From assembly GCA_964035545.1 (NCBI GenBank), contig CAXIUT010000230.1:806001-870000 (forward strand): a stretch of DNA of 64,000 bases, given 5' to 3'. Shown piece after piece: positions 1-12,470 of the stretch. The notes below the pieces were generated by a model that searched no databases, was not told the DNA's origin, and saw nothing but the letters and a program-made list of their open reading frames with translations. The DNA comes from Bugula neritina. Its lineage: Eukaryota > Bryozoa > Gymnolaemata > Cheilostomatida > Bugulidae. The position numbers were made by a program, and so were the translations under genes. Within the stretch, counting starts at the first letter, position 1. Every line of letters starts with the position of its first letter.

Positions 1-2310
1 GACACACTGAAAAACACTGAAACATAATGCAACATACTGCAACATACTGAAATACACTGTAACATATCGGAATACACTGCAACATACTGCAACATACTGC
101 AACATACTGAAATACACCGTAACATATCGAAATACACTGCAACATACTGCAACATACTGAAATGCACCGGAACATAATGGAATACCCTGCAACACATTGA
201 TATATACTGCAACAGACTGAAACATAAGGTAACACAATGAAGTATACTGCGACACATTAAAATATACTGCAACATACTGAAATATACTGCAACATACTGA
301 AATGTAATGTAATATACAGAAATGTACTGTAACATACTGAAATATACTGTAACAGACTGAAATATACTCTAACATACCGAAATACACTGTAACATACTGA
401 AATATACTGCAACATACTGCAACATACTGAATTACACTTGAACATAATGAAATACACTGCAACACATTGAAATATACTGCAACATATCGAAATGAATGGT
501 AAACTAGTGTAATATACTGTAACATAATGAAACATACCGGAACATACTGCTACGTATTAAAGCATAGTGTAACACACTGAAATATACGGCAACATACCGA
601 AATATACTGCAACACGTTGAAAAATACTGCAACATACTGAAATATACTGCAACATATTGAACTACACTGCTACACTCTGAAATATACTGCAACACACTGA
701 AACATACGGCAACATACTGAAATAAACTGCGACACGTTGAAAATTACTGCAACATACTGAAATATACTGCGACGCCTTAAAATATTCTGCAACATACTGA
801 AATAGACTGCGACACCTTGAAAAATACTGCAACATACGAAATATACTGCAAGTGGTGCAACATACTGAAATACAATGTGACACACTGAAATACACTGCAA
901 CATACTGCAACATACTGCAACATACTGAAATATTGTGCGACACATTGAAATATACTGCAACATATTGAAATATACTGTAACATACTGCAACATACTAAAA
1001 TACACTGCAGCATACTGGAATACATTGCAACACATTAAAATATACTGCGACATACTGAAACATACTGCAACATACTGAAATACACTATAACATATTGAAA
1101 TATACTGCAACATACTGAATTACACTCTAAGATGCTGAAATATGCTGTAGCATACTGAAATACACTGCAACACACCGAAGTGTACTGAAATACACTGCAA
1201 CATACTGCAAGATACCGCAACCTACTGAAATACACTGTAACATATTGAAATACACTGCATCATACTGCAACATACTGAATTACACTGGAACATATTGATA
1301 TACACTGCAACACATTGAAATATAATGCAACACACTGAAACATACGGCAATATACCGAAATATACTGCGACACCTTGAAAAATACTGCAACATACGAAAT
1401 ATACTGCAAGTGGTGCAACATACTGAAGTACAATGTGACACACTGGAATACACTGCAACATACTGCAACATACTGCAACATACTGAAATACACTGTAACA
1501 TATTGAAATACACTGCATCATATTGCAACATACTGAAAAACACTGGAACATATTGATATACAATGCAACTCATTGAAATATAATGCAACACACTGCAACA
1601 TACGGCAGCATACCGAAATATACTGCGACACCTTGAAAAATACTGCAACATACTGAAATATACTGCAAGTGGTGCAACATACTGAAATACACTGTGACAT
1701 ACTGAAACACACTGCAACATACTGCAAGATATTGCAACGTACGGAAATACAGTGTAACTTATTGAATTACACTGCATCATACTGCAACATACTGAGATAC
1801 ACCCGAACATATTGATATACACTGCAACACATTGAAATATACTGCAACACACTGAACCATATGGCAACATACCGAAATTTACTGCGACACACTAAAAAAT
1901 ACTGCAACATACGAATTATACTTCAAGTGGTGCAACATACTGAAATACATTGTGACACACTGAAATACACTGCAACATACTGCAACATACTGCAACATAC
2001 TGAATTATTGTGCGACACATTGAAATATACTGCAACATATTGAAATATACCGTAACATACTGCAACATACTAAAATAGACTGCAACATAATGAAATACAT
2101 TGCAACACATTAAAATATACTGCGACATACTGAAACATACTGCAACATGCTGAAATATACTGCAACATACTGAAATACACTATAACATATTGAAATATAC
2201 TGCAACATACTGAATTACACTCTAACATACTGAAATATACTGCAACATACTGAATTACACTCTAACATACTGAAATATGCTGTAGCATACTGAAATACAC
2301 TGCAACACAC
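1..2310. repeat. Module A, copy 1 (2.3-kb higher-order unit)
   Basis: Reference copy of a 2.3-kb higher-order unit that recurs at 5,179, 13,922 and 20,185. In order it holds a head with rare monomers (GAATACCCTGC near 180, TGTAATGTAATATAC near 305), an ACTAGT site at 503, a stretch with GACGCCTTAA near 771, one AAGTGGTGC marker at 850, the complete s1-s2-s3 triplet at 1,258-2,032 and a tail of AATTACACTCTAACATACTG units. The match to copy 2 stops near 2,310, where this copy reads GAAGTATACTGTAATACACT and copy 2 reads GAAGTGTACTGAAATACACT. The left edge is the window edge, so the unit may extend further. Confidence 0.88.
1258..2032. repeat. 258-bp repeat triplet s1-s2-s3 (type copy)
   Basis: Three consecutive mid-level repeats start at 1,258, 1,516 and 1,775 (spacings 258 and 259), each opening with a CATCATACTGC or CATCATATTGC start. 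Each has the 9-bp defective monomer AAGTGGTGC 150-151 bp in, at 1,408, 1,667 and 1,925. They differ in private variants: s1 has CGGCAATATACCG and the 9-bp AACATACGA; s2 has CGGCAGCATACCG and a CGTACGG near its end; s3 has CCATATGGC with an NdeI-type CATATG at 1,858. The fourth expected CATCAT is absent, which closes the block. Confidence 0.92.
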
Positions 2311-5178
2311 TGAAGTATACTGTAATACACTGAAATGTGATGCAACATACTGAATTATACTGCAACATAGTGCAACATACTCAAATACACTACAACAAAC
2401 TGCAACATACTGAAATACACTGGAACATATTGAAATACACTGCGACACATTGAAACATACTGCAACACACTGAAATACACTGTGACACATTGAAATACAC
2501 TGCAACATACTGCAACATACTGCAACATACTGAAATACATTGCAACACAATAAAATATACTGCAACATACTGAAACATACTGCAACATACTGAAATATAC
2601 TGCAACACACTGAAACATACGGCAACATACCGAAATGAACTGCGACACGTTGAAAATTACTGCAACATACTGAAATATACTGTGACGCCCTAAAATATAC
2701 TGCAACATACTGAAATAGACTGCAAGTGGTGCAACATAGTGAAATACACTGTGACACACTGAAATGCACTGCAACATACTGCAACATACTGAAATATTGT
2801 GCGACACAATAAAATATACTGCAACATATTGAAATATACTGTAACATACTGCAACATACTAAAATACACTGCAACACATTAAAATATACCGCAACATACT
2901 GAAGCATACTGCAACATACTGAAATACACTGTGACACACTGAAATACACTACAACATACTGCAACATACTAAAATACACTGGAACATACTGCAACATACT
3001 GCAACATACTGAATTACACTGGAACTTATTGATATACACTGCAACACATTGAAATATACCGTAACATACTGCAACATACTAAAATAGACTGCAACATACT
3101 GAAATACATTGCAACACATTAAAATATACTGCGACATACTGAAACATACTGCAACATGCTGAAATATACTGCAACATACTGAAATACACTATAACATATT
3201 GAAATATACTGCAACATACTGAATTACACTCTAACATACTGAAATATGCTGTAGCATACTGAAATACACTGCAACACACTGAAGTATACTGTAATACACT
3301 GAAATGTGATGCAACATACTGAATTATACTGCAACATAGTGCAACATACTCAAATACACTACAACAAACTGCAACATACTGAAATACACTGGAACATATT
3401 GAAATACACTGCGACACATTGAAATATACTGCAACATACTGAAATGTAATGTAATATACAGAAATGTACTGTAACATACTGAAATATACTGTAACAGACT
3501 GAAATATACTCTAACATACCAAAATACACTGTAACATACTGAAATATACTGCAACATACTGCAACATACTGAATTACACTTGAACATAATGAAATACACT
3601 GCAACACATTGAAATATACTGCAACATATCGGAATGAATGGTAAACTAGTGTAATATACTGTAACATAATGAAACATACCGGAACATACTGCAACGTATT
3701 AAAGCATAGTGTAACACACTGAAATATACGGCAACATACCGAAATATACTGCAACACGTTGAAAAATATTGCAACATACTGAAATATACTGCGACGCCTT
3801 AAAATATACTGCAACATACTGAAATAGACTGCAAGTGGTGCAACATACTGAAATACACTGTGACACACTGAAATACACTGCAACGTACTGCAACATACTG
3901 CAACATACTGAAATATTGTGCGACACATTAAAATATACTGCAACATATTGAAATATACTGTAACATACTGCAACATGCTAAAATACACTGCAGCATACTG
4001 AAATACATTGCAACACATTAAAATATACTGCGACATACTGAAACATACTGCAACATGCTGAAATATACTGCAACATACTGAAATACACTATAACATATTG
4101 AAATATACTGCAACATACTGAATTACACTCTAACATACTGAAATATGCTGTAGCATACTGAAATGCACTGCAACACACTGAAGTATACTGAAATACACTG
4201 CAACATACTGCAAGATACCGCAACCTACTGAAATACACTGTAACATATTGAAATACACTGCATCATACTGCAAAATACTGAATTACACTGGAACATATTG
4301 ATATACACTGCAACACATTGAAATATAATGCAACACACTGAAACATACGGCAATATACCGAAATATACTGCGACACCTTGAAAAATACTGCAACATACGA
4401 AATATACTGCAAGTGGTGCAACATACTCAAATACAATGTGACACACTGAAATACACTGCAACATACTGCAACATACTGCAACATACTGAAATACACTGTA
4501 ACATATTGAAATACACTGCATCATACTGCAACATACTGAAAAACACTGGAACATATTGATATACACTGCAACTCATTGAAATATACAGCAACACACTGCA
4601 ACATACGGCAGCATATCGAAATATACTGCGACACGTTGAAAATTACTGCAACATACTGAAATATACTGCGACGCCTTAAAATATACTGCAACATACTGAA
4701 ATAGACTGCAAGTGGTGCAACATAGTGAAATACACTGTGACACACTGAAATACACTGCAACATACTGCAACATACTGAAATATTGTGCGACACAATAAAA
4801 TATACTGCAACATATTGAAATATACTGTAAAATACTTCAACATACTAAAATACACCGCAACACATTAAAATATACTGCAACATACTGAAACATACCGCAA
4901 CATACTGAAATACACTGTGACACACTGAAATACACTACAACATACTGCAACATACTAAAATACACTGGAACATACTGCAACATACTGCAACATACTGAAT
5001 TACACTGGAACTTATTGATATACACTGCAACACATTGAAATATACTGCAACATACTGAAACATACTGCAACATACTGAAATACACTGCAACACACTGAAG
5101 TATACTGTAATACACTGAAATGTAATGCAACATACTGAATTATACTGCAAAATAGTGCAACATACTGAAATACACTGT
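2311..5178. repeat. Spacer tract B between module A copies 1 and 2
   Basis: Monomer array without a full triplet. It carries AAGTGGTGC at 2,724, 3,833, 4,411 and 4,710, an ACTAGT marker near 3,645 in a stretch resembling module A from about 285 (offset about 3,142), and a partial triplet from 4,261. The tract recurs colinearly about 15,006 bp to the right, and 3,420-4,500 recurs again with offset 24,382 (27,800-28,900). No coding or RNA feature was found. Confidence 0.85.
4261..4630. repeat. Truncated 258-bp triplet (s1 plus part of s2)
   Basis: A complete s1 starts at the CATCATACTG at 4,261 and s2 begins at 4,519. Within s2, just after CGGCAGCATATCG, the sequence switches to a stretch with GACACGTTGAAAATTACTGC, which belongs to spacer tract B. 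The same switch is present at about 19,636, 15,006 bp away, so the junction is older than that duplication. Confidence 0.85.
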
Positions 5179-7478
5179 GACACACTGAAAAACACTGAAA
5201 CATAATGCAACATACTGCAACATACTGAAATACACTGTAACATATCGGAATACACTGCAACATACTGCAACATACTGCAACATACTGAAATACACCGTAA
5301 CATATCGAAATACACTGCAACATACTGCAACATACTGAAATGCACCGGAACATAATGGAATACCCTGCAACACATTGAAATATACTGCAACAGACTGAAA
5401 CATAAGGTAACACAATGAAGTATACTGCGACACATTAAAATATACTGCAACATACTGAAATACACTGCAACATACTGAAATGTAATGTAATATACAGAAA
5501 TGTACTGTAACATACTGAAATATACTGTAACAGACTGAAATATACTCTAACATACCGAAATACACTGTAACATACTGAAATATACTGCAACATACTGCAA
5601 CATACTGAATTACACTTGAACATAATGAAATACACTGCAACACATTGAAATATACTGCAACATATCGAAATGAATGGTAAACTAGTGTAATATACTGTAA
5701 CATAATGAAACATACCGGAACATACTGCTACGTATTAAAGCATAGTGTAACACACTGAAATATACGGCAACATACCGAAATATACTGCAACACGTTGAAA
5801 AATACTGCAACATACTGAAATATACTGCAACATATTGAACTACACTGCTACACTCTGAAATATACTGCAACACACTGAAACATACGGCAACATACTGAAA
5901 TAAACTGCGACACGTTGAAAATTACTGCAACATACTGAAATATACTGCGACGCCTTAAAATATTCTGCAACATACTGAAATAGACTGCGACACCTTGAAA
6001 AATACTGCAACATACGAAATATACTGCAAGTGGTGCAACATACTGAAATACAATGTGACAAACTGAAATACACTGCAACATACTGCAACATACTGAAATA
6101 TTGTGCGACACATTGAAATATACTGCAACATATTGAAATATACTGTAACATACTGCAACATACTAAAATACACTGCAGCATACTGGAATACATTGCAACA
6201 CATTAAAATATACTGCGACATACTGAAACATACTGCAACATACTGAAATACACTATAACATATTGAAATATACTGCAACATACTGAATTACACTCTAAGA
6301 TGCTGAAATATGCTGTAGCATACTGAAATACACTGCAACACACCGAAGTGTACTGAAATACACTGCAACATACTGCAAGATACCGCAACCTACTGAAATA
6401 CACTGTAACATATTGAAATACACTGCATCATACTGCAACATACTGAATTACACTGGAACATATTGATATACACTGCAACACATTGAAATATAATGCAACA
6501 CACTGAAACATACGGCAATATACCGAAATATACTGCGACACCTTGAAAAATACTGCAACATACGAAATATACTGCAAGTGGTGCAACATACTGAAGTACA
6601 ATGTGACACACTGGAATACACTGCAACATACTGCAACATACTGCAACATACTGAAATACACTGTAACATATTGAAATACACTGCATCATACTGCAACATA
6701 CTGAAAAACACTGGAACATATTGATATACAATGCAACTCATTGAAATATAATGCAACACACTGCAACATACGGCAGCATACCGAAATATACTGCGACACC
6801 TTGAAAAATACTGCAACATACTGAAATATACTGCAAGTGGTGCAACATACTGAAATACACTGTGACATACTGAAACACACTGCAACATACTGCAAGATAT
6901 TGCAACGTACGGAAATACAGTGTAACTTATTGAATTACACTGCATCATACTGCAACATACTGAGGTACACCCGAACATATTGATATACACTGCAACACAT
7001 TGAAATATACTGCAACACACTGAACCATATGGCAACATACCGAAATTTACTGCGACACACTAAAAAATACTGCAACATACGAATTATACTTCAAGTGGTG
7101 CAACATACTGAAATACATTGTGACACACTGAAATACACTGCAACATACTGCAACATACTGCAACATACTGAATTATTGTGCGACACATTGAAATATACTG
7201 CAACATATTGAAATATACCGTAACATACTGCAACATACTAAAATAGACTGCAACATAATGAAATACATTGCAACACATTAAAATATACTGCGACATACTG
7301 AAACATACTGCAACATGCTGAAATATACTGCAACATACTGAAATACACTATAACATATTGAAATATACTGCAACATACTGAATTACACTCTAACATACTG
7401 AAGTATACTGCAACATACTGAATTACACTCTAACATACTGAAATATGCTGTAGCATACTGAAATACACTGCAACACAC
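5179..7478. repeat. Module A, copy 2
   Basis: Near-identical to copy 1: offset 5,178 up to about 6,080, then 5,168 after loss of one 10-bp X monomer (two instead of three X before AATATTGTGCGACAC). Over the first roughly 905 bp I found three base differences by eye (near 191, 283 and 890 of copy 1), i.e. about 99.7% identity. Contains ACTAGT near 5,681 and the triplet at 6,426. Its last about 1.19 kb, 6,290-7,478, is the left part of a 1,135-bp tandem duplication. Confidence 0.9.
6426..7200. repeat. 258-bp repeat triplet s1-s2-s3
   Basis: Units start at 6,426, 6,684 and 6,943, giving the same internal spacings as the type copy. It lies 5,168 bp from the triplet at 1,258. CATATG falls near 7,026. 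One visible difference from the type copy is GAGGTACACCC at the start of s3, in place of GAGATACACCC. Confidence 0.9.
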
Positions 7479-7560
7479 CGAAGTGTACTGAAATACACTG
7501 CAACATACTGCAAGATACCGCAACCTACTGAAATACACTGTAACATATTGAAATACACTG

Positions 7561-8335
7561 CATCATACTGCAACATACTGAATTACACTGGAACATATTG
7601 ATATACACTGCAACACATTGAAATATAATGCAACACACTGAAACATACGGCAATATACCGAAATATACTGCGACACCTTGAAAAATACTGCAACATACGA
7701 AATATACTGCAAGTGGTGCAACATACTGAAATACAATGTGACACACTGGAATACACTGCAACATACTGCAACATACTGCAACATACTGAAATACACTGTA
7801 ACATATTGAAATACACTGCATCATACTGCACCATACTGAAAAACACTGGTAGATATTGATATACACTGCAACTCATTGAAATATACTGCAACACACTGCA
7901 ACATACGGCAGCATACCAAAATATACTGCGACACCTTGAAAAATACTGCAACATACTGAATTATACTGCAAGTGGTGCAACATACTGAAATACACTGTGA
8001 CATACTGAAATACACTGCAACATACTGCAAGATATTGCAACGTACGGAAATACAGTGTAACTTATTGAATTACACTGCATCATACTGCAACATACGGAGA
8101 TACACTGGAACATATTGATTTACACTGCAACACATAGAAATATACTGCAACACACTGAACCATATGGCAACATACCGAAACTTACTGCGACACACTAAAA
8201 AATACTGCAACATACGAATTATACTTCAAGTGGTGCAACATACTGAAATACATTGTGACACACTGAAATACACTGCAACATACTGCAACATACTGCAACA
8301 TACTGAATTATTGTGCGACACATTGAAATATACTG
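7561..8335. repeat. 258-bp repeat triplet s1-s2-s3
   Basis: Units start at 7,561, 7,819 and 8,078. This copy has ACTGGTAGATATTGATA in s2 instead of ACTGGAACATATTGATA and GAATTATACTGC just before its second AAGTGGTGC. The triplet 2,790 bp to the right shares most of these variants. Confidence 0.9.
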
Positions 8336-8904
8336 CAACATTTTGAAATATACTGTAACATACTGCAACATACTAAAATACACTGCAACATACTGAAATA
8401 CATTGCAACACATTAAAATATACTGCAACATATCGAAATGAATGGTAAACTAGTGTAATATACTGTAACATAATGAAACATACCGGAACATACTGCAACG
8501 TATTAAAGTATGGTGTAACACACTGAAATATACGGCAACATACCGAAATATACTGCAACACGTTGAAAAATATTGCAACATACTGAAATATACTGCAACA
8601 TACTGCAACGTACTGAAATACACTGGAGCATATTGAACTACACTGCAACAGTCTGAAATATACTGCAACACACTGAAACATACGGCAACATACCGAAATA
8701 AACTGCGACACGTTGAAAATTACTGCAACATACTGAAATATACTGCGACGCCTTAAAATATACTGCAACATACTGAAATAGACTGCAAGTGGTGCAACAT
8801 ACTGAAATACACTGTGACACACTGAAATACACTGCAACATACTGCAACATACTGCAAGATACTGCAACGTACGGAAATACAGTGTAACTTATTGAATTAC
8901 ACTG

Positions 8905-9160
8905 CATCATACTGCAACATACTGAGATACACTGGAACATATTGATATACACTGCAACACATTGAAACATACTGCAACACACTGAACCATATGGCAACAT
9001 ACCGAAATTTACTGCGACACACGGAAAAATACTGCAACATACAAATTATACTTCAAGCGGTGCAACATTCTGAAATACAATGTGACACACTGAAATACAC
9101 TGCAACATACTGCAACATACTGCAACATACTGAAATACACCGTAACATATCGAAATACAC
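8905..9160. repeat. Isolated s3 unit
   Basis: The CATCATACTG at 8,905 and CATATG near 8,988 mark an s3 unit without s1. It is preceded only by the tail of an s2 (GCAAGATACTGCAACGTACGG, then AACTTATTG). The upstream AAGTGGTGC at 8,787 lies 118 bp before the s3 start, against 108 bp in the type copy, i.e. one extra X monomer. Beyond about 9,130 the s3 tail is replaced by AATACACCGTAACATATCG, which belongs to the module A head. Confidence 0.82.
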
Positions 9161-10350
9161 CGCAACATACTGCAACATACTGAAATGCACCGGAACATAA
9201 TGGAATACCCTGCAACACATTGAAATATACTGCAACAGACTGAAACATAAGGTAACACAATGAAGTATACTGCGACACATTAAAATATACTGCAACATAC
9301 TGAAATATACTGCAACATACTGAAATGTAATGTAATATACAGAAATGTACTGTAACATACTGAAATATACTGTAACAGACTGAAATATACTCTAACATAC
9401 CAAAATACACTCTAACATACTGAAATATACTGCAACATACTGCAACATACTGCAACATACTGAATTACACTTGAACATAATGAAATACACTGCAACACAT
9501 TGAAATATACTGCAACATATCGAAATGAATGGTAAACTAGTGTAATATACTGTAACATAATGAAACATACCGGAACATACTGCTACGTATTAAAGCATAG
9601 TGTAACACACTGAAATATACGGCAACATACCGAAATATACTGCAACACGTTGAAAAATACTGCAACATACTGAAATATACTGCAACATATTGAACTACAC
9701 TGCTACACTCTGAAATATACTGCAACACACTGAAACATACGGCAACATACTGAAATAAACTGCGACACGTTGAAAATTACTGCAACATACTGAAATATAC
9801 TGCGACGCCTTAAAATATTCTGCAACATACTGAAATAGACTGCGACACCTTGAAAAATACTGCAACATACGAAATATACTGCAAGTGGTGCAACATACTG
9901 AAATACAATGTGACAAACTGAAATACACTGCAACATACTGCAACATACTGCAACATACTGAATTATTGTGCGACACATTGAAATATACTGCAACATATTG
10001 AAATATACCGTAACATACTGCAACATACTAAAATAGACTGCAACATAATGAAATACATTGCAACACATTAAAATATACTGCGACATACTGAAACATACTG
10101 CAACATGCTGAAATATACTGCAACATACTGAAATACACTATAACATATTGAAATATACTGCAACATACTGAATTACACTCTAACATACTGAAGTATACTG
10201 CAACATACTGAATTAGACTCTAACATACTGAAATATGCTGTAGCATACTGAAATACACTGCAACACACCGAAGTGTACTGAAATACACTGCAACATACTG
10301 CAAGATACCGCAACCTACTGAAATACACTGTAACATATTGAAATACACTG

Positions 10351-11125
10351 CATCATACTGCAACATACTGAATTACACTGGAACATATTGATATACACTG
10401 CAACACATTGAAATATAATGCAACACACTGAAACATACGGCAATATACCGAAATATACTGCGACACCTTGAAAAATACTGCAACATACGAAATATACTGC
10501 AAGTGGTGCAACATACTGAAATACAATGTGACACACTGGAATACACTGCAACATACTGCAACATACTGAAATACACTGAAATACACTGTAACATATTGAA
10601 ATACACTGCATCATACTGCACCATACTGAAAAACACTGGTACATATTGATATACACTGCAACTCATTGAAATATACTGCAACACACTGCAACATACGGCA
10701 GCATACCAAAATATACTGCGACACCTTGAAAAATACTGCAACATACTGAATTATACTGCAAGTGGTGCAACATACTGAAATACACTGTGACATACTCAAA
10801 TACACTGCAACATACTGCAAGATATTGCAACGTACGGAAATACAGTGTAACTTATTGAATTACACTGCATCATACTGCAACATACTGAGATACACTGGAA
10901 CATATTGATTTACACTGCAACACATAGAAATATACTGCAACACACTGAACCATATGGCAACATACCGAAACTTACTGCGACACACTAAAAAATACTGCAA
11001 CATACGAATTATACTTCAAGTGGTGCAACATACTGAAATACATTGTGACACACTGAAATACACTGCAACATACTGCAACATACTGCAACATACTGAATTA
11101 TTGTGCGACACATTGAAATATACTG
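10351..11125. repeat. 258-bp repeat triplet s1-s2-s3
   Basis: Units start at 10,351, 10,609 and 10,868. CATATG is near 10,951. It shares the altered s2 start with the 7,561 triplet, here as ACTGGTACATATTGATA, which is one step closer to the type sequence. The shared GGT variant therefore predates the 2.79-kb duplication. Confidence 0.9.
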
Positions 11126-11694
11126 CAACATTTTGAAATATACTGTAACATACTGCAACATACTGAAATACACTGCAACATACTGAAATACATTGCAACA
11201 CATTAAAATATACTGCAACATATCGAAATGAATGGTAAACTAGTGTAATATACTGTAACATAATGAAACATACCGGAACATACTGCAACGTATTAAAGTA
11301 TGGTGTAACACACTGAAATATACGGCAACATACCGAAATATACTGCAACACGTTGAAAAATATTGCAACATACTGAAATATACTGCAACATACTGCAACG
11401 TACTGAAATACACTGGAGCATATTGAACTACACTGCAACAGTCTGAAATATACTGCAACACACTGAAACATACGGCAACATACCGAAATAAACTGCGACA
11501 CGTTGAAAATTACTGCAACATACTGAAATATACTGCGACGCCTTAAAATATACTGCAACATACTGAAATAGACTGCAAGTGGTGCAACATACTGAAATAC
11601 ACTGTGACACACTGAAATACACTGCAACATACTGCAACATACTGCAAGATACTGCAACGTACGGAAATACAGTGTAACTTATTGAATTACACTG

Positions 11695-11950
11695 CATCAT
11701 ACTGCAACATACTGAGATACACTGGAACATATTGATATACACTGCAACACATTGAAATATACTGCAACACACTGAACCATATGGCAACATACCGAAATTT
11801 ACTGCGACACACGGAAAAATACTGCAACATACAAATTATACTTCAAGTGGTGCAACATTCTGAAATACAATGTGACACACTGAAATACACTGCAACATAC
11901 TGCAACATACTGCAACATACTGAAATACACCGTAACATATCGAAATACAC
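11695..11950. repeat. Isolated s3 unit
   Basis: The CATCATACTG at 11,695 and CATATG near 11,778 mark the +2,790 copy of the s3 at 8,905, with the same s2 tail upstream and the same replacement of its right end by module A head sequence. Confidence 0.82.
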
Positions 11951-12470
11951 CGCAACATACTGCAACATACTGAAATGCACCGGAACATAATGGAATACCC
12001 TGCAACACATTGAAATATACTGCAACAGACTGAAACATAAGGTAACACAATGAAGTATACTGCGACACATTAAAATATACTGCAACATACTGAAATATAC
12101 TGCAACATACTGAAATGTAATGTAATATACAGAAATGTACTGTAACATACTGAAATATACTGTAACAGACTGAAATATACTCTAACATACCAAAATACAC
12201 TCTAACATACTGAAATATACTGCAACATACTGCAACATACTGCAACATACTGAATTACACTTGAACATAATGAAATACACTGCAACACATTGAAATATAC
12301 TGCAACATATCGGAATGAATGGTAAACTAGTGTAATATACTGTAACATAATGAAACATACCGGAACATACTGCAACGTATTAAAGCATAGTGTAACACAC
12401 TGAAATATACGGCAACATACCGAAATATACTGCAACACGTTGAAAAATATTGCAACATACTGAAATATAC

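Larger units (their letters stand above)
6290..8428. repeat. 1,135-bp tandem duplication (two units)
   Basis: Unit 1 spans about 6,290-7,424 and unit 2 about 7,425-8,428, after which the match is lost. Every landmark repeats at +1,135: the triplet start 6,426 and 7,561, CATATG near 7,026 and 8,161. The same 1,135-bp tandem arrangement is found at about 15,043-17,181 and 21,306-23,446, so it was probably carried by the larger duplications rather than formed three times. Confidence 0.88.
7150..9680. repeat. 2.79-kb repeat, unit 1
   Basis: About 2.5 kb that recurs at +2,790 (9,940-12,470). Shared order: tail of module A, triplet, a run with ACTAGT near 8,448, an isolated s3 at 8,905, then a module A head-like run with ACTAGT near 9,536. 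All landmarks in the two copies keep the 2,790 offset (7,561 and 10,351; 8,161 and 10,951; 8,905 and 11,695). The match ends where unit 1 reads AATATACTGCAACATATTG and unit 2 reads AATATACTGCGACGCATTA. Confidence 0.87.
9940..12470. repeat. 2.79-kb repeat, unit 2
   Basis: Second unit of the tandem starting at 7,150. It differs from unit 1 by scattered substitutions and by local monomer changes; for example, around 10,567 a Y monomer replaces an X and produces the rare YY pair (GAAATACACTGAAATACACT). ACTAGT markers lie near 11,239 and 12,326. Confidence 0.87.

Noticed and set aside
503-508. ACTAGT and TACGTA (near 552) palindromes as regulatory sites
   Set aside because: They are six-base variants within 10-bp monomers and repeat with module A; nothing around them suggests an operator or promoter.
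1861-2043. 60-codon plus-strand open frame starting MATYRNLL, present about 20 times
   Set aside because: It starts at the ATG inside the CCATATGGC variant of s3 and recurs because s3 recurs. It reads the same repeat (NILQHTATYC) and ends at the first Y-monomer TGA or a nearby stop. Its conservation matches that of the surrounding DNA.
2800-2815. AATAAA polyadenylation signals and TATA-like boxes
   Set aside because: AATAAA arises in ACACAATAAAATATAC and GAAATAAACTGC monomer variants many times across the array, with no gene nearby. TATA strings are part of the monomer.
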